Shown: one piece after another, positions 8,809 through 17,572 of the stretch
How positions within the stretch are numbered: the stretch's first letter is position 1
Layout: every line of letters begins with the position of its first letter
DNA from: Acinetobacter genomosp. 15BJ
GTDB taxonomy: Bacteria > Pseudomonadota > Gammaproteobacteria > Pseudomonadales > Moraxellaceae
Direction: 5' to 3'
Assembly (NCBI RefSeq): GCF_000400715.1
Contig: NZ_KE007347.1
Location: 372,001 to 436,000, forward strand
Length of the DNA: 64,000 nt
Position numbers and translations under genes: made by a program
Notes under the pieces: model-generated
Seen by the model: only the letters and a program-made list of their open reading frames with translations
Databases searched by the model: none
What the model was told of the DNA's origin: nothing

Positions 8809-10068
8809 ATGAGAGTGAATGCAGAGCGATTATGGCAAATGCTCATGGAAATGGCAAAAATTGGTGCAACTGATAAGGGTGGCAATACCCGTTTAGCACT
8901 CAGCGATGAAGATATTGCGGGTCGAGCTTTATTGTTGCAGTGGGCGGACAAAATTGATCTTTCTGTACATTACGATGAAGTCGGAAATTTAATCTTACGC
9001 CGTGTAGGTCGAAATGAAAGTGCTTTACCGATTGTGATGGGGAGTCATCTCGATACACAGCCTAAAGGCGGTCGCTTTGATGGAATTTATGGCGTGCTGG
9101 CGGGCATGGAAGTTCTGCAGCGTTTGGCCGAAGAGAAAATCACCACCACTCATCCGCTTGAACTTGTGGTTTGGATGAATGAAGAAGGTGCTCGTTTTAC
9201 CCCAGCGATGATGGGTTCTGCGGCTTTCGCGGGTGTCATTCCTAAACAACAAATTTATGACAGCACAGATAAGCAAGGTGTTTCAGTTTTTGCAGAATTG
9301 GTGCGTACAGGACAACTTGGCAATTATCCATTGGCTCGTCCATTCCAAGCCTATTACGAAGCACATATCGAGCAAGGTCCTGTACTGGAAAAAAACGAGA
9401 TTTCGATTGGTGTGGTGACAGGTGGACAAGCGATTCTCTGGTTGGATGTTGAAACCAAAGGTCGAGCAGCACACGCAGGCACCACGCCAATGAGTATGCG
9501 TAAAGACACCATGGTCGGTACGGCTGAAATGATCGTGGCTTTAGAGCAATGCATTTTGGAACAATTTCCAGAAGGTTTGGTGACCTTTGGTGAAATGCAG
9601 GTCGCGAATTCGTCACGTAATACCATTCCTGGTCAAATCCAGTGGACCATTGACTTACGTAATCCTGATGATGCCGAGTTAAAAGCGATGGAACAAGCAA
9701 CGCATAAACTGTTGCATTCATTAGCTGCACAAAGAGATTTAGAGATCAGCATTTCACAGCATTGGTTAAGCCCAGCGACCTATTTTGATCGTGCTTGTGT
9801 GGCAACCGTACAAGAGGCTGTGGATAGCTTGGGATATAGCAATCAGACCATCGTCAGCGGTGCAGGCCACGATGCAATCAATATTGCCAAACACTGCCCA
9901 ACCACCATGATTTTTATTCCATGTATCAATGGGCTGAGCCATAACGAAGCCGAAGACATCTATGCGAACGATGCTGCACAAGGTGCCGATGTGTTACTCA
10001 ATGCCATTCTAAATTATGACAGAAACTATGCTGCGCAAGATTCATCAGCGCATGCAGCAACCATTTAA
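8809..10068 (+). CDS. M20-family Zn-dependent hydrolase (N-carbamoyl-amino-acid amidohydrolase type)
   Basis: A 419-residue enzyme of the hydantoinase/carbamoylase group of M20 peptidases, which includes beta-ureidopropionase, allantoate amidohydrolase and L-carbamoylase. Metal and catalytic motifs seen in order: GSHLDTQPKGGRFDG, MNEEGARFTPAMMGS, YYEAHIEQGPVLE, AAHAGTTPMSMRKD, SGAGHDA and INGLSHNEAE. I prefer the ATG at 8809, 12 bases after AAGGG; an ATG at 8797 abuts that site. It heads a run with a transaminase, aldehyde dehydrogenase, permease and agmatine deiminase, behind operator D. I infer it removes the carbamoyl group from N-carbamoylputrescine or 4-ureidobutyrate. Another N-carbamoyl amino acid is possible. 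Confidence 0.88.
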   Translation: MRVNAERLWQMLMEMAKIGATDKGGNTRLALSDEDIAGRALLLQWADKIDLSVHYDEVGNLILRRVGRNESALPIVMGSHLDTQPKGGRFDGIYGVLAGMEVLQRLAEEKITTTHPLELVVWMNEEGARFTPAMMGSAAFAGVIPKQQIYDSTDKQGVSVFAELVRTGQLGNYPLARPFQAYYEAHIEQGPVLEKNEISIGVVTGGQAILWLDVETKGRAAHAGTTPMSMRKDTMVGTAEMIVALEQCILEQFPEGLVTFGEMQVANSSRNTIPGQIQWTIDLRNPDDAELKAMEQATHKLLHSLAAQRDLEISISQHWLSPATYFDRACVATVQEAVDSLGYSNQTIVSGAGHDAINIAKHCPTTMIFIPCINGLSHNEAEDIYANDAAQGADVLLNAILNYDRNYAAQDSSAHAATI

Positions 10069-10144
10069 CAATTAAAGCCAATAGCGAAATGTAGGAAATG
10101 CAGACTTCTAAAAGAAGTACTGCGAATATTGAGGACGGACAACG

Positions 10145-11545
10145 ATGAACTCTAAATTACCAGTAGAAATTGATATTCAAGATATCTGGCAAAAAGATAA
10201 AGACCATGTGATTCACCCATGGACAGATTTTTCGACATTTAAAGACGAAGGTTCTTTAATTATGTCTAAAGGTGAAAATGTCTATGTGTATGATGCACAT
10301 GGCAATAAATACCTAGATGGTATCGGCGGCTTATGGTGTGTCAATGTCGGCTATGGACGTAAAGAAATTGCAGATGCGGTTGCTGAGCAAATTATGCAAT
10401 TGCCTTATTACTCTCCATTTGGGCATCAAACGACTGCACCAGCAGCAAAGTTGGCTGCCAAACTGGCAGAGTTAGCACCGGGTAACTTAAACCATGTGTT
10501 CTATGGTTGTGGTGGTTCGGTTGCCAATGATACTGCCGTGCGTTTGATTCACCATTATTTTTATCAAATTGGCAAGCCATCTAAGAAAAAGCTGATTGCT
10601 CGTAAGGATGCTTATCACGGTAGTACTTATATCAGTATGACCTTAACAGGAATTGAAGCCGATCATGTTGGCTTTGAAATTCACAATCAACTGGTTCATC
10701 ACGTTTCTTGCCCGAATCCATATCGCAAGCCTGAATCTCAATCGATGGAAGATTTCTGTAATGAAAAAGTGCAGGAACTGGAAGATACGATTTTGGAGTT
10801 AGGCCCAGATAACGTTGCAGCATTCTTTGCTGAGCCAATTATGGGTGCAGGCGGTGTGATTGTTCCACCAGAAGGCTACCATGCCAAGACCTTAGCTGTG
10901 TGTAAAAAGTACAACGTGCTGTATGTGTCTGATGAAGTAGTTACTGCATTTGGTCGTTTGGGGCATATGTTTGCTTCAGAGGCGGTATTTGGCATCGTTC
11001 CAGACATCATTACTTGTGCCAAAGGCTTGTCTTCAGGTTACTTGCCATTAGGTGCAACCATTATTTCTGATGAAATTTATGATGCGATCAGCAAGCCACA
11101 TCATGAAGGTGGTCTGTTAACCCATGGTTTCACTTATTCAGGTCATCCAGTGAGCTGTGTTGCTGCACTGAAAAATATTGAAATCATTGAAAAAGAAAAT
11201 ATTTGTGAGCATGTGCAAGACATGGGCACTTATTTTGAGCAACAGTTAAAAACCTTGGCTGATCTTGAAATCGTCGGTGAAGTACGTGGCAAAAAATTCA
11301 TGATGTGTATTGAAAACTTACGTAATAAACAAACCAAAGAACTGTTTGATCGTTCGGTGGGTGTTGGAAAACGTATTGCCAATCACTGTCAAAAATTAGG
11401 CCTGATCGTACGCCCAGTTGGTCATATGAATGTGTTGTCGCCACCGCTGATCTTGACCCGTGAGCAAGTTGATTTTGCAGTAAAGACTTTACGACATGCG
11501 ATTCAAAATACCATTCAAGAGCTAAAAGCCGAAGGGCATCTATAA
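10145..11545 (+). CDS. Class III aminotransferase (polyamine/omega-amino acid:pyruvate type)
   Basis: A 466-residue PLP enzyme close in layout to putrescine/beta-alanine:pyruvate transaminases such as SpuC. Seen: DGIGGLWCVNVGYGRKEI at the N-terminal active-site loop, the phosphate-binding GCGGSVANDTAVRL, the AYHGSTYISMTLTG region, VLYVSDEVVTAFGRLG, and the PLP lysine in ITCAKGLSSGYLPLG. It lies 76 bp after the carbamoylase and before an aldehyde dehydrogenase. The likely step is amine to aldehyde, with putrescine or carbamoylputrescine as donor. Substrate is inferred from context only. Confidence 0.88.
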   Translation: MNSKLPVEIDIQDIWQKDKDHVIHPWTDFSTFKDEGSLIMSKGENVYVYDAHGNKYLDGIGGLWCVNVGYGRKEIADAVAEQIMQLPYYSPFGHQTTAPAAKLAAKLAELAPGNLNHVFYGCGGSVANDTAVRLIHHYFYQIGKPSKKKLIARKDAYHGSTYISMTLTGIEADHVGFEIHNQLVHHVSCPNPYRKPESQSMEDFCNEKVQELEDTILELGPDNVAAFFAEPIMGAGGVIVPPEGYHAKTLAVCKKYNVLYVSDEVVTAFGRLGHMFASEAVFGIVPDIITCAKGLSSGYLPLGATIISDEIYDAISKPHHEGGLLTHGFTYSGHPVSCVAALKNIEIIEKENICEHVQDMGTYFEQQLKTLADLEIVGEVRGKKFMMCIENLRNKQTKELFDRSVGVGKRIANHCQKLGLIVRPVGHMNVLSPPLILTREQVDFAVKTLRHAIQNTIQELKAEGHL

Positions 11546-11674
11546 ACTGAAAGATCAGTGTTTATTCCTCTTAATTCCAGCTTGTCCTCAGGGGTGAGCT
11601 GAGCTCCTCAAGCTAAAATCAGAGGGTGAGGGGGAAATAGAAATAAAAGATATGGACCGAAATGGCTGAGTAAT

Positions 11675-11690
11675 AATGGTTTATACCATT
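11675..11690. promoter_or_regulatory. Dyad in the transaminase-aldehyde dehydrogenase spacer
   Basis: A perfect inverted repeat AATGGT-TTAT-ACCATT lies in the 216-bp spacer before the aldehyde dehydrogenase. It could be a minor operator or an mRNA hairpin. There is no T run, so it is not a classic terminator. Confidence 0.3.
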
Positions 11691-11761
11691 GCGGAGCAGT
11701 TCTGAAGTTCTTGTAATCAGAACACTTCAAATGGTTGGATGAGCTGAAGGCGAGTAAGCAG

Positions 11762-13177
11762 ATGAAGAATTATATCAATGGCAAGTGGCAGGCAACTACA
11801 GGCACATCACAAATTGCGGTGATTAACCCGAATAATGAAGAGCAGATTCTTCATTTTACCGCTGCTTCTACAGATGATGTTGATGCGGCGGTCAATGCTG
11901 CCAATCAGGCGTTCGATGCGTGGAGTACGACCACGCCTCAACAACGAGCAGAATGGTTAAACAAAATCGCTGACCAGCTTGAAACTGAGAAAACTAGACT
12001 GATTAAACTTTCGCATAAAAATAATGGCAAGTCATCTGAGCAAGCACAGGTGGATGTTGATAATAGTATCAAGTGCTATCGCTATTATGCGGATTTAGTG
12101 CAGAACATGGCGTTTAGTCAAACCACACAATGTGAAGACGGGACTGAACTTACCCATCAACAGAACCCTGTGGGTGTGGTTGCACTGATTACGCCGTGGA
12201 ATTTTCCGTTAATCACCAGTGCATGGAAAATTGCACCTGCGCTAGCAGCGGGTTGTAGCATTGTTTTTAAACCGTCTGAACTGGTGCCATTACCTGAATA
12301 TGCTTTTACTGAAATTTTAGATCAAATCCAGTTTCCACAAGGGGTGTTTAACCTGATTCTTGGGGATGCTGTTGCAGCGCAACATTTGGTGGTACATGCA
12401 GATGTTCAAAAAGTCTCATTTACGGGCAGCACTGAAGTCGGAATTCATGTGATGCAGGCTGCTGCACCCTCTGTCAAACGTATGACTTTGGAACTTGGTG
12501 GAAAATCACCGATTTTAATTCTGGAAGATGCTGATTTAGATGAGGCAGTCGATAAAGCTTTAGGTGGAATGTTCTATAACAGCGGTCAAATGTGTTCTGC
12601 GACGTCACGCTTATTGGTGCATCAATCCATTGCTGAGCCTTTCTACCAAAAACTGAAATTAGCCGTGGAGTCAATGCAGCTTGGCACGGATCTTACTGGG
12701 CCATTGGCGATGGGACCGATGACCACGCAAAAGCAATTCAATAAAGTGCATGAATATTTAAGCATTGCGCAGCAAGAGAAACTTCAAGCATTGATTGATT
12801 TGAATCAAATTGCTTTACCGAACAAAGGTTTCTTTATCCGACCACATGTATTTATTGATGTGCCTACTGAGAGTCGACTTTGGAAAGAAGAAATTTTTGG
12901 TCCTGTGATGTGCTGCCGTAGTTTTGCAACCGAAGATGAAGCCGTGCGTCTCGCCAATGATTCTGAATTTGGTTTGGCTGCAACGATTATAACGGGTTCT
13001 GTGCAACGCGGAAAAAATATCGCCAAACGCTTGCGTTCTGGTCATATCTGGATCAATTCATTCCAAATGATTCAACCCGGCTCATTGTGGGGTGGTTTCA
13101 AAAAGAGTGGCATTGGACGTGAACTCGGTGAGTCCGGGATTCAAAGTTATTTAGAGGAAAACGTAATCACGATCTAA
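11762..13177 (+). CDS. Aldehyde dehydrogenase (aminobutyraldehyde/betaine-aldehyde type)
   Basis: A 471-residue NAD(P) aldehyde dehydrogenase. Motifs: LITPWNFPLITSAWKIAPAL, FTGSTEVGIHV, the base Glu in MTLELGGKSPI and the nucleophile Cys in NSGQMCSATSR. I chose the ATG at 11762, where the family's usual start NYINGKW follows; a TTG nine codons upstream is possible. It follows the transaminase and probably oxidises its aldehyde product to GABA or 4-ureidobutyrate. The closing SYLEENVITI is ordinary for the family. Exact substrate is inferred from position. Confidence 0.88.
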   Translation: MKNYINGKWQATTGTSQIAVINPNNEEQILHFTAASTDDVDAAVNAANQAFDAWSTTTPQQRAEWLNKIADQLETEKTRLIKLSHKNNGKSSEQAQVDVDNSIKCYRYYADLVQNMAFSQTTQCEDGTELTHQQNPVGVVALITPWNFPLITSAWKIAPALAAGCSIVFKPSELVPLPEYAFTEILDQIQFPQGVFNLILGDAVAAQHLVVHADVQKVSFTGSTEVGIHVMQAAAPSVKRMTLELGGKSPILILEDADLDEAVDKALGGMFYNSGQMCSATSRLLVHQSIAEPFYQKLKLAVESMQLGTDLTGPLAMGPMTTQKQFNKVHEYLSIAQQEKLQALIDLNQIALPNKGFFIRPHVFIDVPTESRLWKEEIFGPVMCCRSFATEDEAVRLANDSEFGLAATIITGSVQRGKNIAKRLRSGHIWINSFQMIQPGSLWGGFKKSGIGRELGESGIQSYLEENVITI

Positions 13178-13292
13178 TCCATTTTTAACAGGTTATTGAA
13201 TCGAGAAAGGGACTTCACTTTTCAATACAACGCCAACTTGGTGAAAAAACAATGCACTAAACAGTGTTTGCATTGATGCAGGAGAAATATGC

Positions 13293-14621
13293 ATGGAAAG
13301 CGAGAATAATCGGAAAGGACTTTCACTTTGGCAAGTCGTTGTCATTGGTGTGGCTTATATGGCACCCGCAACGGTATTTGATACCTTTGGTATTATTTCC
13401 AGAGTGACAGAAGGACGTGTCCCACTGGCCTATGTTTTGGCGTTAATCGCAATGTTGTTAACGGCTTTCAGTTATGCTCGTTTTAGTAAATTATCGCCAA
13501 AATCAGGTTCTGCCTATACCTATACAACGGAGACCTGTGGCAAGACTGCGGGATTTTTTGTGGGTTGGTGTTCGCTGATTGATTATCTGCTGATCCCGCT
13601 GGTCAATGTGCTATTGGCGTCTTTCTATCTGAATGCATTGATGCCTGATATCTCCTATACCGGATGGGTGATCATTATGGTGGGGCTGTTAACCCTGATT
13701 AACAGTTTCCGAATCAATATTCTTGCCAATTTTAGTTTCGTATTTATTGCTGCCACGATTGCAATGATGCTGGTGTTTATCTTTTTGGTGGTCACAGGCA
13801 TTGGTAACTCTCAGGGCTATGGCAGTGTGATGACGCTCACACCACTGTTTAATGGTAATCCTGAATATCTGACTTTACTCACAGGTGTTTCACTGGTTTG
13901 TTTCTCATATTTAGGTTTCGATGCTGTTTCTACCTTGGCCCATGAAAGCAAGAATCCAACCAAGACCATTCCACGCGCAATCATACTCACCACGGTATTG
14001 GGCGGTATTATTTTTATTACCGTCTCTTGGTTTGTGCAATTGTCTTTCCCATCACTGGACCAGTTTAAAAATCCAGATGAAGCTTTACCTGAAATTGCAC
14101 TGTATGTCGGTGGGGTATTCTTCCAATCTGCATTGTTGACCGTACAAATTATGAATGCATTTGCGTCAGGTTTAGCCTCGCATGCCAGTGCATCTCGGTT
14201 GCTTTATATCATGGGACGCGATGGGGTATTTAACCAAAAAGTCTTTGGTTCAGTGAATGCCAGATTAGGCACACCTTTATATTCGATCTTTTTTGTCGGC
14301 ATGATTTCGTTGCTGGCGATTGTCGTGGACTTAGCAACAGTGGTGAGTCTGGTGAGCTTTGGTGCCTTGATTGCCTTTACCATGGTGAACTTTTCGGTAT
14401 TTATGAAATTTTTCGTAATCCGCAAAGAACGAACTGGATTTAAAAATATTTTCTTTAATTTATTGCTGCCATTGGCCTCAGTGCTGTGTTTGTTAGGTTT
14501 GTGGTTACACCTCGAAAAATCAGCATTGCAGTTTGGTGGGATATGGCTCGTCACAGGTATCTTGCTGCTACTCTATAAAAAATTGAGAAAGCAACCGATC
14601 TCCTTTGGCGCAACCACCTAA
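13293..14621 (+). CDS. APC-superfamily amino acid/polyamine permease
   Basis: A 442-residue integral membrane protein with about twelve hydrophobic segments. The N-terminal GLSLWQVVVIGVAYMAPATV and the YLGFDAVSTLAHESKNPTKT signature mark the APC superfamily. These proteins take up amino acids or amines with protons. A GGAG site lies 6-8 bases before the ATG. It sits between the aldehyde dehydrogenase (115 bp) and agmatine deiminase (52 bp), so agmatine, putrescine or GABA are the likely cargoes. Sequence alone does not decide between them. Confidence 0.9.
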   Translation: MESENNRKGLSLWQVVVIGVAYMAPATVFDTFGIISRVTEGRVPLAYVLALIAMLLTAFSYARFSKLSPKSGSAYTYTTETCGKTAGFFVGWCSLIDYLLIPLVNVLLASFYLNALMPDISYTGWVIIMVGLLTLINSFRINILANFSFVFIAATIAMMLVFIFLVVTGIGNSQGYGSVMTLTPLFNGNPEYLTLLTGVSLVCFSYLGFDAVSTLAHESKNPTKTIPRAIILTTVLGGIIFITVSWFVQLSFPSLDQFKNPDEALPEIALYVGGVFFQSALLTVQIMNAFASGLASHASASRLLYIMGRDGVFNQKVFGSVNARLGTPLYSIFFVGMISLLAIVVDLATVVSLVSFGALIAFTMVNFSVFMKFFVIRKERTGFKNIFFNLLLPLASVLCLLGLWLHLEKSALQFGGIWLVTGILLLLYKKLRKQPISFGATT

Positions 14622-14673
14622 TAAAGCCGAAGACTTACTGAGTTAATCATTTACTGCTAAGGATTTAAAAGCT

Positions 14674-15774
14674 GTGGAAAAACAGAATATGCAACAAACA
14701 ATGAATACACCGAACCAAGATGGTTTTCAGATGCCGGGCGAATGGTCGCCTCAAGAAGCAGTATGGATGATTTGGCCTTATCGTACCGATAACTGGCGCG
14801 CCAATGGCCAACCAGCTCAACAGGCTTTTGCTCAAGTTGCAGCAGCAATTGCTCAAACTACACCTGTCCTTATGGCAGTTCCATCTGCTGAAATGGATAA
14901 AGCCCGTCAAGTCATGCCAGCGCAAGTGACATTGGTTGAAATGGAAAGTGATGATGCTTGGACGCGTGATACGGGGCCAAGTATTGTCAAGAATGCCGGC
15001 GGAGAGCGAAAAGGGATTAATTGGGTGTTTAATGCGTGGGGTGGCGAAAATGGAGGTTTGTACTTTCCATGGGACCAAGATCAATTGATTGCTAAACAGA
15101 TTTCAGCACGACATGATCTTGAAACCTATTCAACCTCTCTCATTTTAGAAGGTGGTGCGATTCATGTTGATGGTGAAGGGACATTACTGACAACAGCCGA
15201 GTGTTTGCTCAATCCAAACCGAAACCCAAATCTGACTCAGACTGAAATTGAGAATACCCTTACAGAATGTCTCGGCGTAAGCCATTTTATTTGGTTACCT
15301 GAAGGCGTATTTAATGATGAAACGGATGGGCATGTCGATAATATGTGCTGTTTTGTCCGTCCAGGGGAAGTTGCATTGCATTGGACCGATGATCCTAATG
15401 ATCCCCAATATCCACGATCTGTCGCAGCATTAACGGTGCTTGAAAATACCAAAGATGCACAAGGGCGAAATTTAAAGGTATGGAAGTTGCCATCACCAGG
15501 ACCTTTATATGCCAGTGAAAATGAAACAATTGATGTTGAAAAGGGCAATGCCATTGAACGTTTTGAAGGTAATCGTTTAGCAGGCTCATATGTGAATTAT
15601 CTGATCAGTAATCGACAGATTATTTTCCCGTTACTGGATCAGCGTACAGATGAACAAGCCAAGGCGATCTTCCAGCAGATGTATCCTGATTATTTAATTA
15701 CCGGTGTACCAGCACGTGAGATTTTATTGGGTGGTGGCAATATTCACTGTATTACGCAGCAGATTCCAGCATAA
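14674..15774 (+). CDS. aguA: Agmatine deiminase, copy 1
   Basis: A 366-residue agmatine deiminase, converting agmatine to N-carbamoylputrescine plus ammonia in the cytosol. Seen: [20 protein letters not shown] near the N-terminus, [25 protein letters not shown], the DETDGHVDN catalytic motif, and the nucleophile cysteine in [13 protein letters not shown] ten residues from the end. Length matches Pseudomonas AguA. The start is GTG at 14674 with TAAGGA 10 bases upstream; ATG at 14689 or 14701 would also keep the domain. It ends the run that begins with the M20 hydrolase and is followed by a strong terminator. A close paralogue lies inverted at 17573-18664. No AguB partner is present in this window. 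Confidence 0.95.
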   Translation: MEKQNMQQTMNTPNQDGFQMPGEWSPQEAVWMIWPYRTDNWRANGQPAQQAFAQVAAAIAQTTPVLMAVPSAEMDKARQVMPAQVTLVEMESDDAWTRDTGPSIVKNAGGERKGINWVFNAWGGENGGLYFPWDQDQLIAKQISARHDLETYSTSLILEGGAIHVDGEGTLLTTAECLLNPNRNPNLTQTEIENTLTECLGVSHFIWLPEGVFNDETDGHVDNMCCFVRPGEVALHWTDDPNDPQYPRSVAALTVLENTKDAQGRNLKVWKLPSPGPLYASENETIDVEKGNAIERFEGNRLAGSYVNYLISNRQIIFPLLDQRTDEQAKAIFQQMYPDYLITGVPAREILLGGGNIHCITQQIPA

Positions 15775-15782
15775 GTAGTAGG

Positions 15783-15819
15783 AAAGACAGCTATAGCGGA
15801 TTTTAATATAGCTGTCTTT
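15783..15819 (+). terminator. Terminator after aguA copy 1
   Basis: Perfect 13-bp stem AAAGACAGCTATA / TATAGCTGTCTTT with an 11-base loop, then a T/A-rich run. It closes the M20 hydrolase-to-aguA transcript. The remaining 220 bp to the next gene are AT-rich with nothing else recognisable. Confidence 0.8.
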
Positions 15820-16043
15820 ATATTTTCTCTATTTATTTTGGTGTGGCATAATTAATATTCTGCTTAGTATGTGTTTAATCATATCTATTTAATTTTATTT
15901 TTCAATTTCAATTTAAATTTTTCCTCATATGTCTGGTTTGTAATCCTAAATTGATAAGAAATATTATGTTTTGTTGTTTTTAAAACTTTTCTGCTCTAGC
16001 GTAATAATATCTAAAACTTAATATCTTTAGATGGATTTAAAAT

Positions 16044-16844
16044 ATGAGTGCAGATGTTTTAGAAACAAATAATTTAATACCGACATTAGCAACACCAAAT
16101 ACAGGCGTTATCATTACTGGTGGTGCTTCAGGTATTGGTCTTGCTGTTGCAAAGGCTCTAGCTGCAGTAGGGAGACCCATTGCGATTTGGGACATTAATT
16201 TAGAAAAAGCGAAAAATAGTGCTGCCAAAATATCAGAACAATTCAATGTGAAAGCCATCGGGATTGGGATTAATATTATGGATGTGGAAGCGTACGATGA
16301 TGCAATCGAGACGAGCCGTAATGCACTTGGATGTCTTGGTGGCTTGGTGCATTGCGCAGGTATAGTAGACACGGGCTCCTTAGAAGGCATCACCTTAGAT
16401 ACATGGGCCGCAGGAATTGATACGCATTTAAGACCTTTAGCATTTTTAAGCCAAAAACTGTATCGTGATTTCACATCGAATCAAGGCTCTGCAATTGTGA
16501 CGATTGCTTCCATTAACGCAACACTTGGTAATGCGATTAATCCAATTTACACTGCAGCAAAAGGTGGAATGTTATCACTGGTACGCTCTTTAGCGGATCG
16601 ATTAGCACGAGATAATATTCGCATTAACTCAGTATCACCTGGTCAAATTCATACTCCGATGGTGCAGGCTTCATTGGATTCACTTCCAGAAAACTTTTTC
16701 GAAAAACGTATTCTATTGGGTCGTTTAGGCCAACCGGAAGAAATTGGTCGTGTGGTCAGATTCCTTCTATCAGATGAAGCGAGTTATATCACTGCAGCAG
16801 AAATTGTGGTTGATGGAGGCAATATTTCATCTCAGCGTGGATAG
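16044..16844 (+). CDS. Short-chain dehydrogenase/reductase (SDR)
   Basis: A 266-residue classical SDR. Seen: the cofactor motif TGGASGIGLAVAKAL near residue 26, the strand LVHCAGIVDTGS, the active-site Ser region IASINATLGNAINP with YTAAKGG (Tyr-X3-Lys), and the C-terminal AAEIVVDGGN. It lies alone between the two inverted aguA copies, with its own AT-rich leader and a hairpin after the stop. The substrate is unknown; a role in amine-derived alcohol or aldehyde metabolism would be a guess from position. Confidence 0.88.
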   Translation: MSADVLETNNLIPTLATPNTGVIITGGASGIGLAVAKALAAVGRPIAIWDINLEKAKNSAAKISEQFNVKAIGIGINIMDVEAYDDAIETSRNALGCLGGLVHCAGIVDTGSLEGITLDTWAAGIDTHLRPLAFLSQKLYRDFTSNQGSAIVTIASINATLGNAINPIYTAAKGGMLSLVRSLADRLARDNIRINSVSPGQIHTPMVQASLDSLPENFFEKRILLGRLGQPEEIGRVVRFLLSDEASYITAAEIVVDGGNISSQRG

Positions 16845-16856
16845 CCAGTACCAGAT

Positions 16857-16883
16857 GTCTGTAGCTTCATTTAAGCTACAGAC
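16857..16883. terminator. Hairpin between convergent SDR and SMR genes
   Basis: Perfect 11-bp stem GTCTGTAGCTT / AAGCTACAGAC with a five-base loop. No T run on either side, so terminator strength is uncertain, but its position between two gene ends suggests a shared bidirectional terminator. Confidence 0.5.
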
Positions 16884-16894
16884 TACAACTAAAT

Positions 16895-17209
16895 TTAACT
16901 GGCAAGTTTTAAAGTAATGACACCCGTGACAATGACGCCGACATAAAAAAACTTCTCCACGCTTTTTCGTTCACCCCAAAAGAAAATGCCCATTAAAATG
17001 GTACCGATCACACCGATCCCTGTATAAACAGCATAGGAAATTGAAACATCAATGTTTTTCATCGCCATATGTAATAAAAACAGCGAAGCTGAGAGTGACA
17101 CAATGTAGAGCGGAATCGCAGTTCGGTATTTTTTATGGATCAGATCACGAATACTTTTCACGACAAATATTTCTAATATCCCAGACGCAATTAACAATAG
17201 CCAGCTCAT
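16895..17209 (-). CDS. SMR-family small multidrug exporter, subunit 2 of a pair
   Basis: A 104-residue protein with four membrane segments and the SMR glutamate in LIASGILEIFVVKSI (about residue 13). The GIGVIGTILMGIFFWGE segment is characteristic of the family. Its start lies three bases after the stop of the next SMR gene, whose end holds its GGAG site, so the two are translationally coupled. Paired SMR proteins work as antiparallel heterodimers exporting cations or polyamines. The operon begins with an agmatine deiminase, so agmatine, putrescine or guanidinium-like cargo is plausible (inference). Confidence 0.88.
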   Translation of the reverse strand: MSWLLLIASGILEIFVVKSIRDLIHKKYRTAIPLYIVSLSASLFLLHMAMKNIDVSISYAVYTGIGVIGTILMGIFFWGERKSVEKFFYVGVIVTGVITLKLAS

Positions 17210-17212
17210 GCT

Positions 17213-17521
17213 TTAGTCTCCGATCTGTTTTAATTTGACCACACCAATAATGATCATCACAATTGCAATCACGGAAATAAAATTAACTGGATTCTCAATA
17301 ATATAAGTGTCAAACAGGAAAGTTCCTAAGGTTCCAAGAACAACAAAAAATACATAGGCATAAGAGGGCTTCATTTTTTTTGCTGCTAGGAATAAAAATA
17401 GGAAACTTCCAACAATAAAGAAAACTGTAAATGACCATTCAAATAAGCTTCGAGAATACTTCAGGCCAATGGCCCAAAGTATTTCGAATGAACTCGCAAT
17501 GAATAAATATAACCAAGCCAT
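17213..17521 (-). CDS. SMR-family small multidrug exporter, subunit 1 of a pair
   Basis: A 102-residue four-helix SMR protein with the proton/drug-binding glutamate in FIASSFEILWAIGLKYS. GGTGAG lies 5 bases before the ATG. It follows the second agmatine deiminase by about 50 bp and is coupled to the second SMR gene. The two subunits are clearly diverged from each other, as in heterodimeric pairs such as MdtJI or EbrAB. The deiminase neighbour suggests a role in balancing intracellular polyamine-type cations; cargo is not shown by the sequence. Confidence 0.88.
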   Translation of the reverse strand: MAWLYLFIASSFEILWAIGLKYSRSLFEWSFTVFFIVGSFLFLFLAAKKMKPSYAYVFFVVLGTLGTFLFDTYIIENPVNFISVIAIVMIIIGVVKLKQIGD

Positions 17522-17572
17522 AAGAACTCACCGTAAGTAGATTAATGAACAAATAAGCAATCCATGCAGATG

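Noticed and set aside
16037..16474. A 145-codon open frame on the minus strand inside the SDR gene
   Set aside because: It lies wholly antisense to a gene with clear SDR motifs, has no ribosome-binding site and resembles no protein; it is a coding shadow. The same holds for many other long antisense frames, for example at 4376-4852 and 30037-30537.
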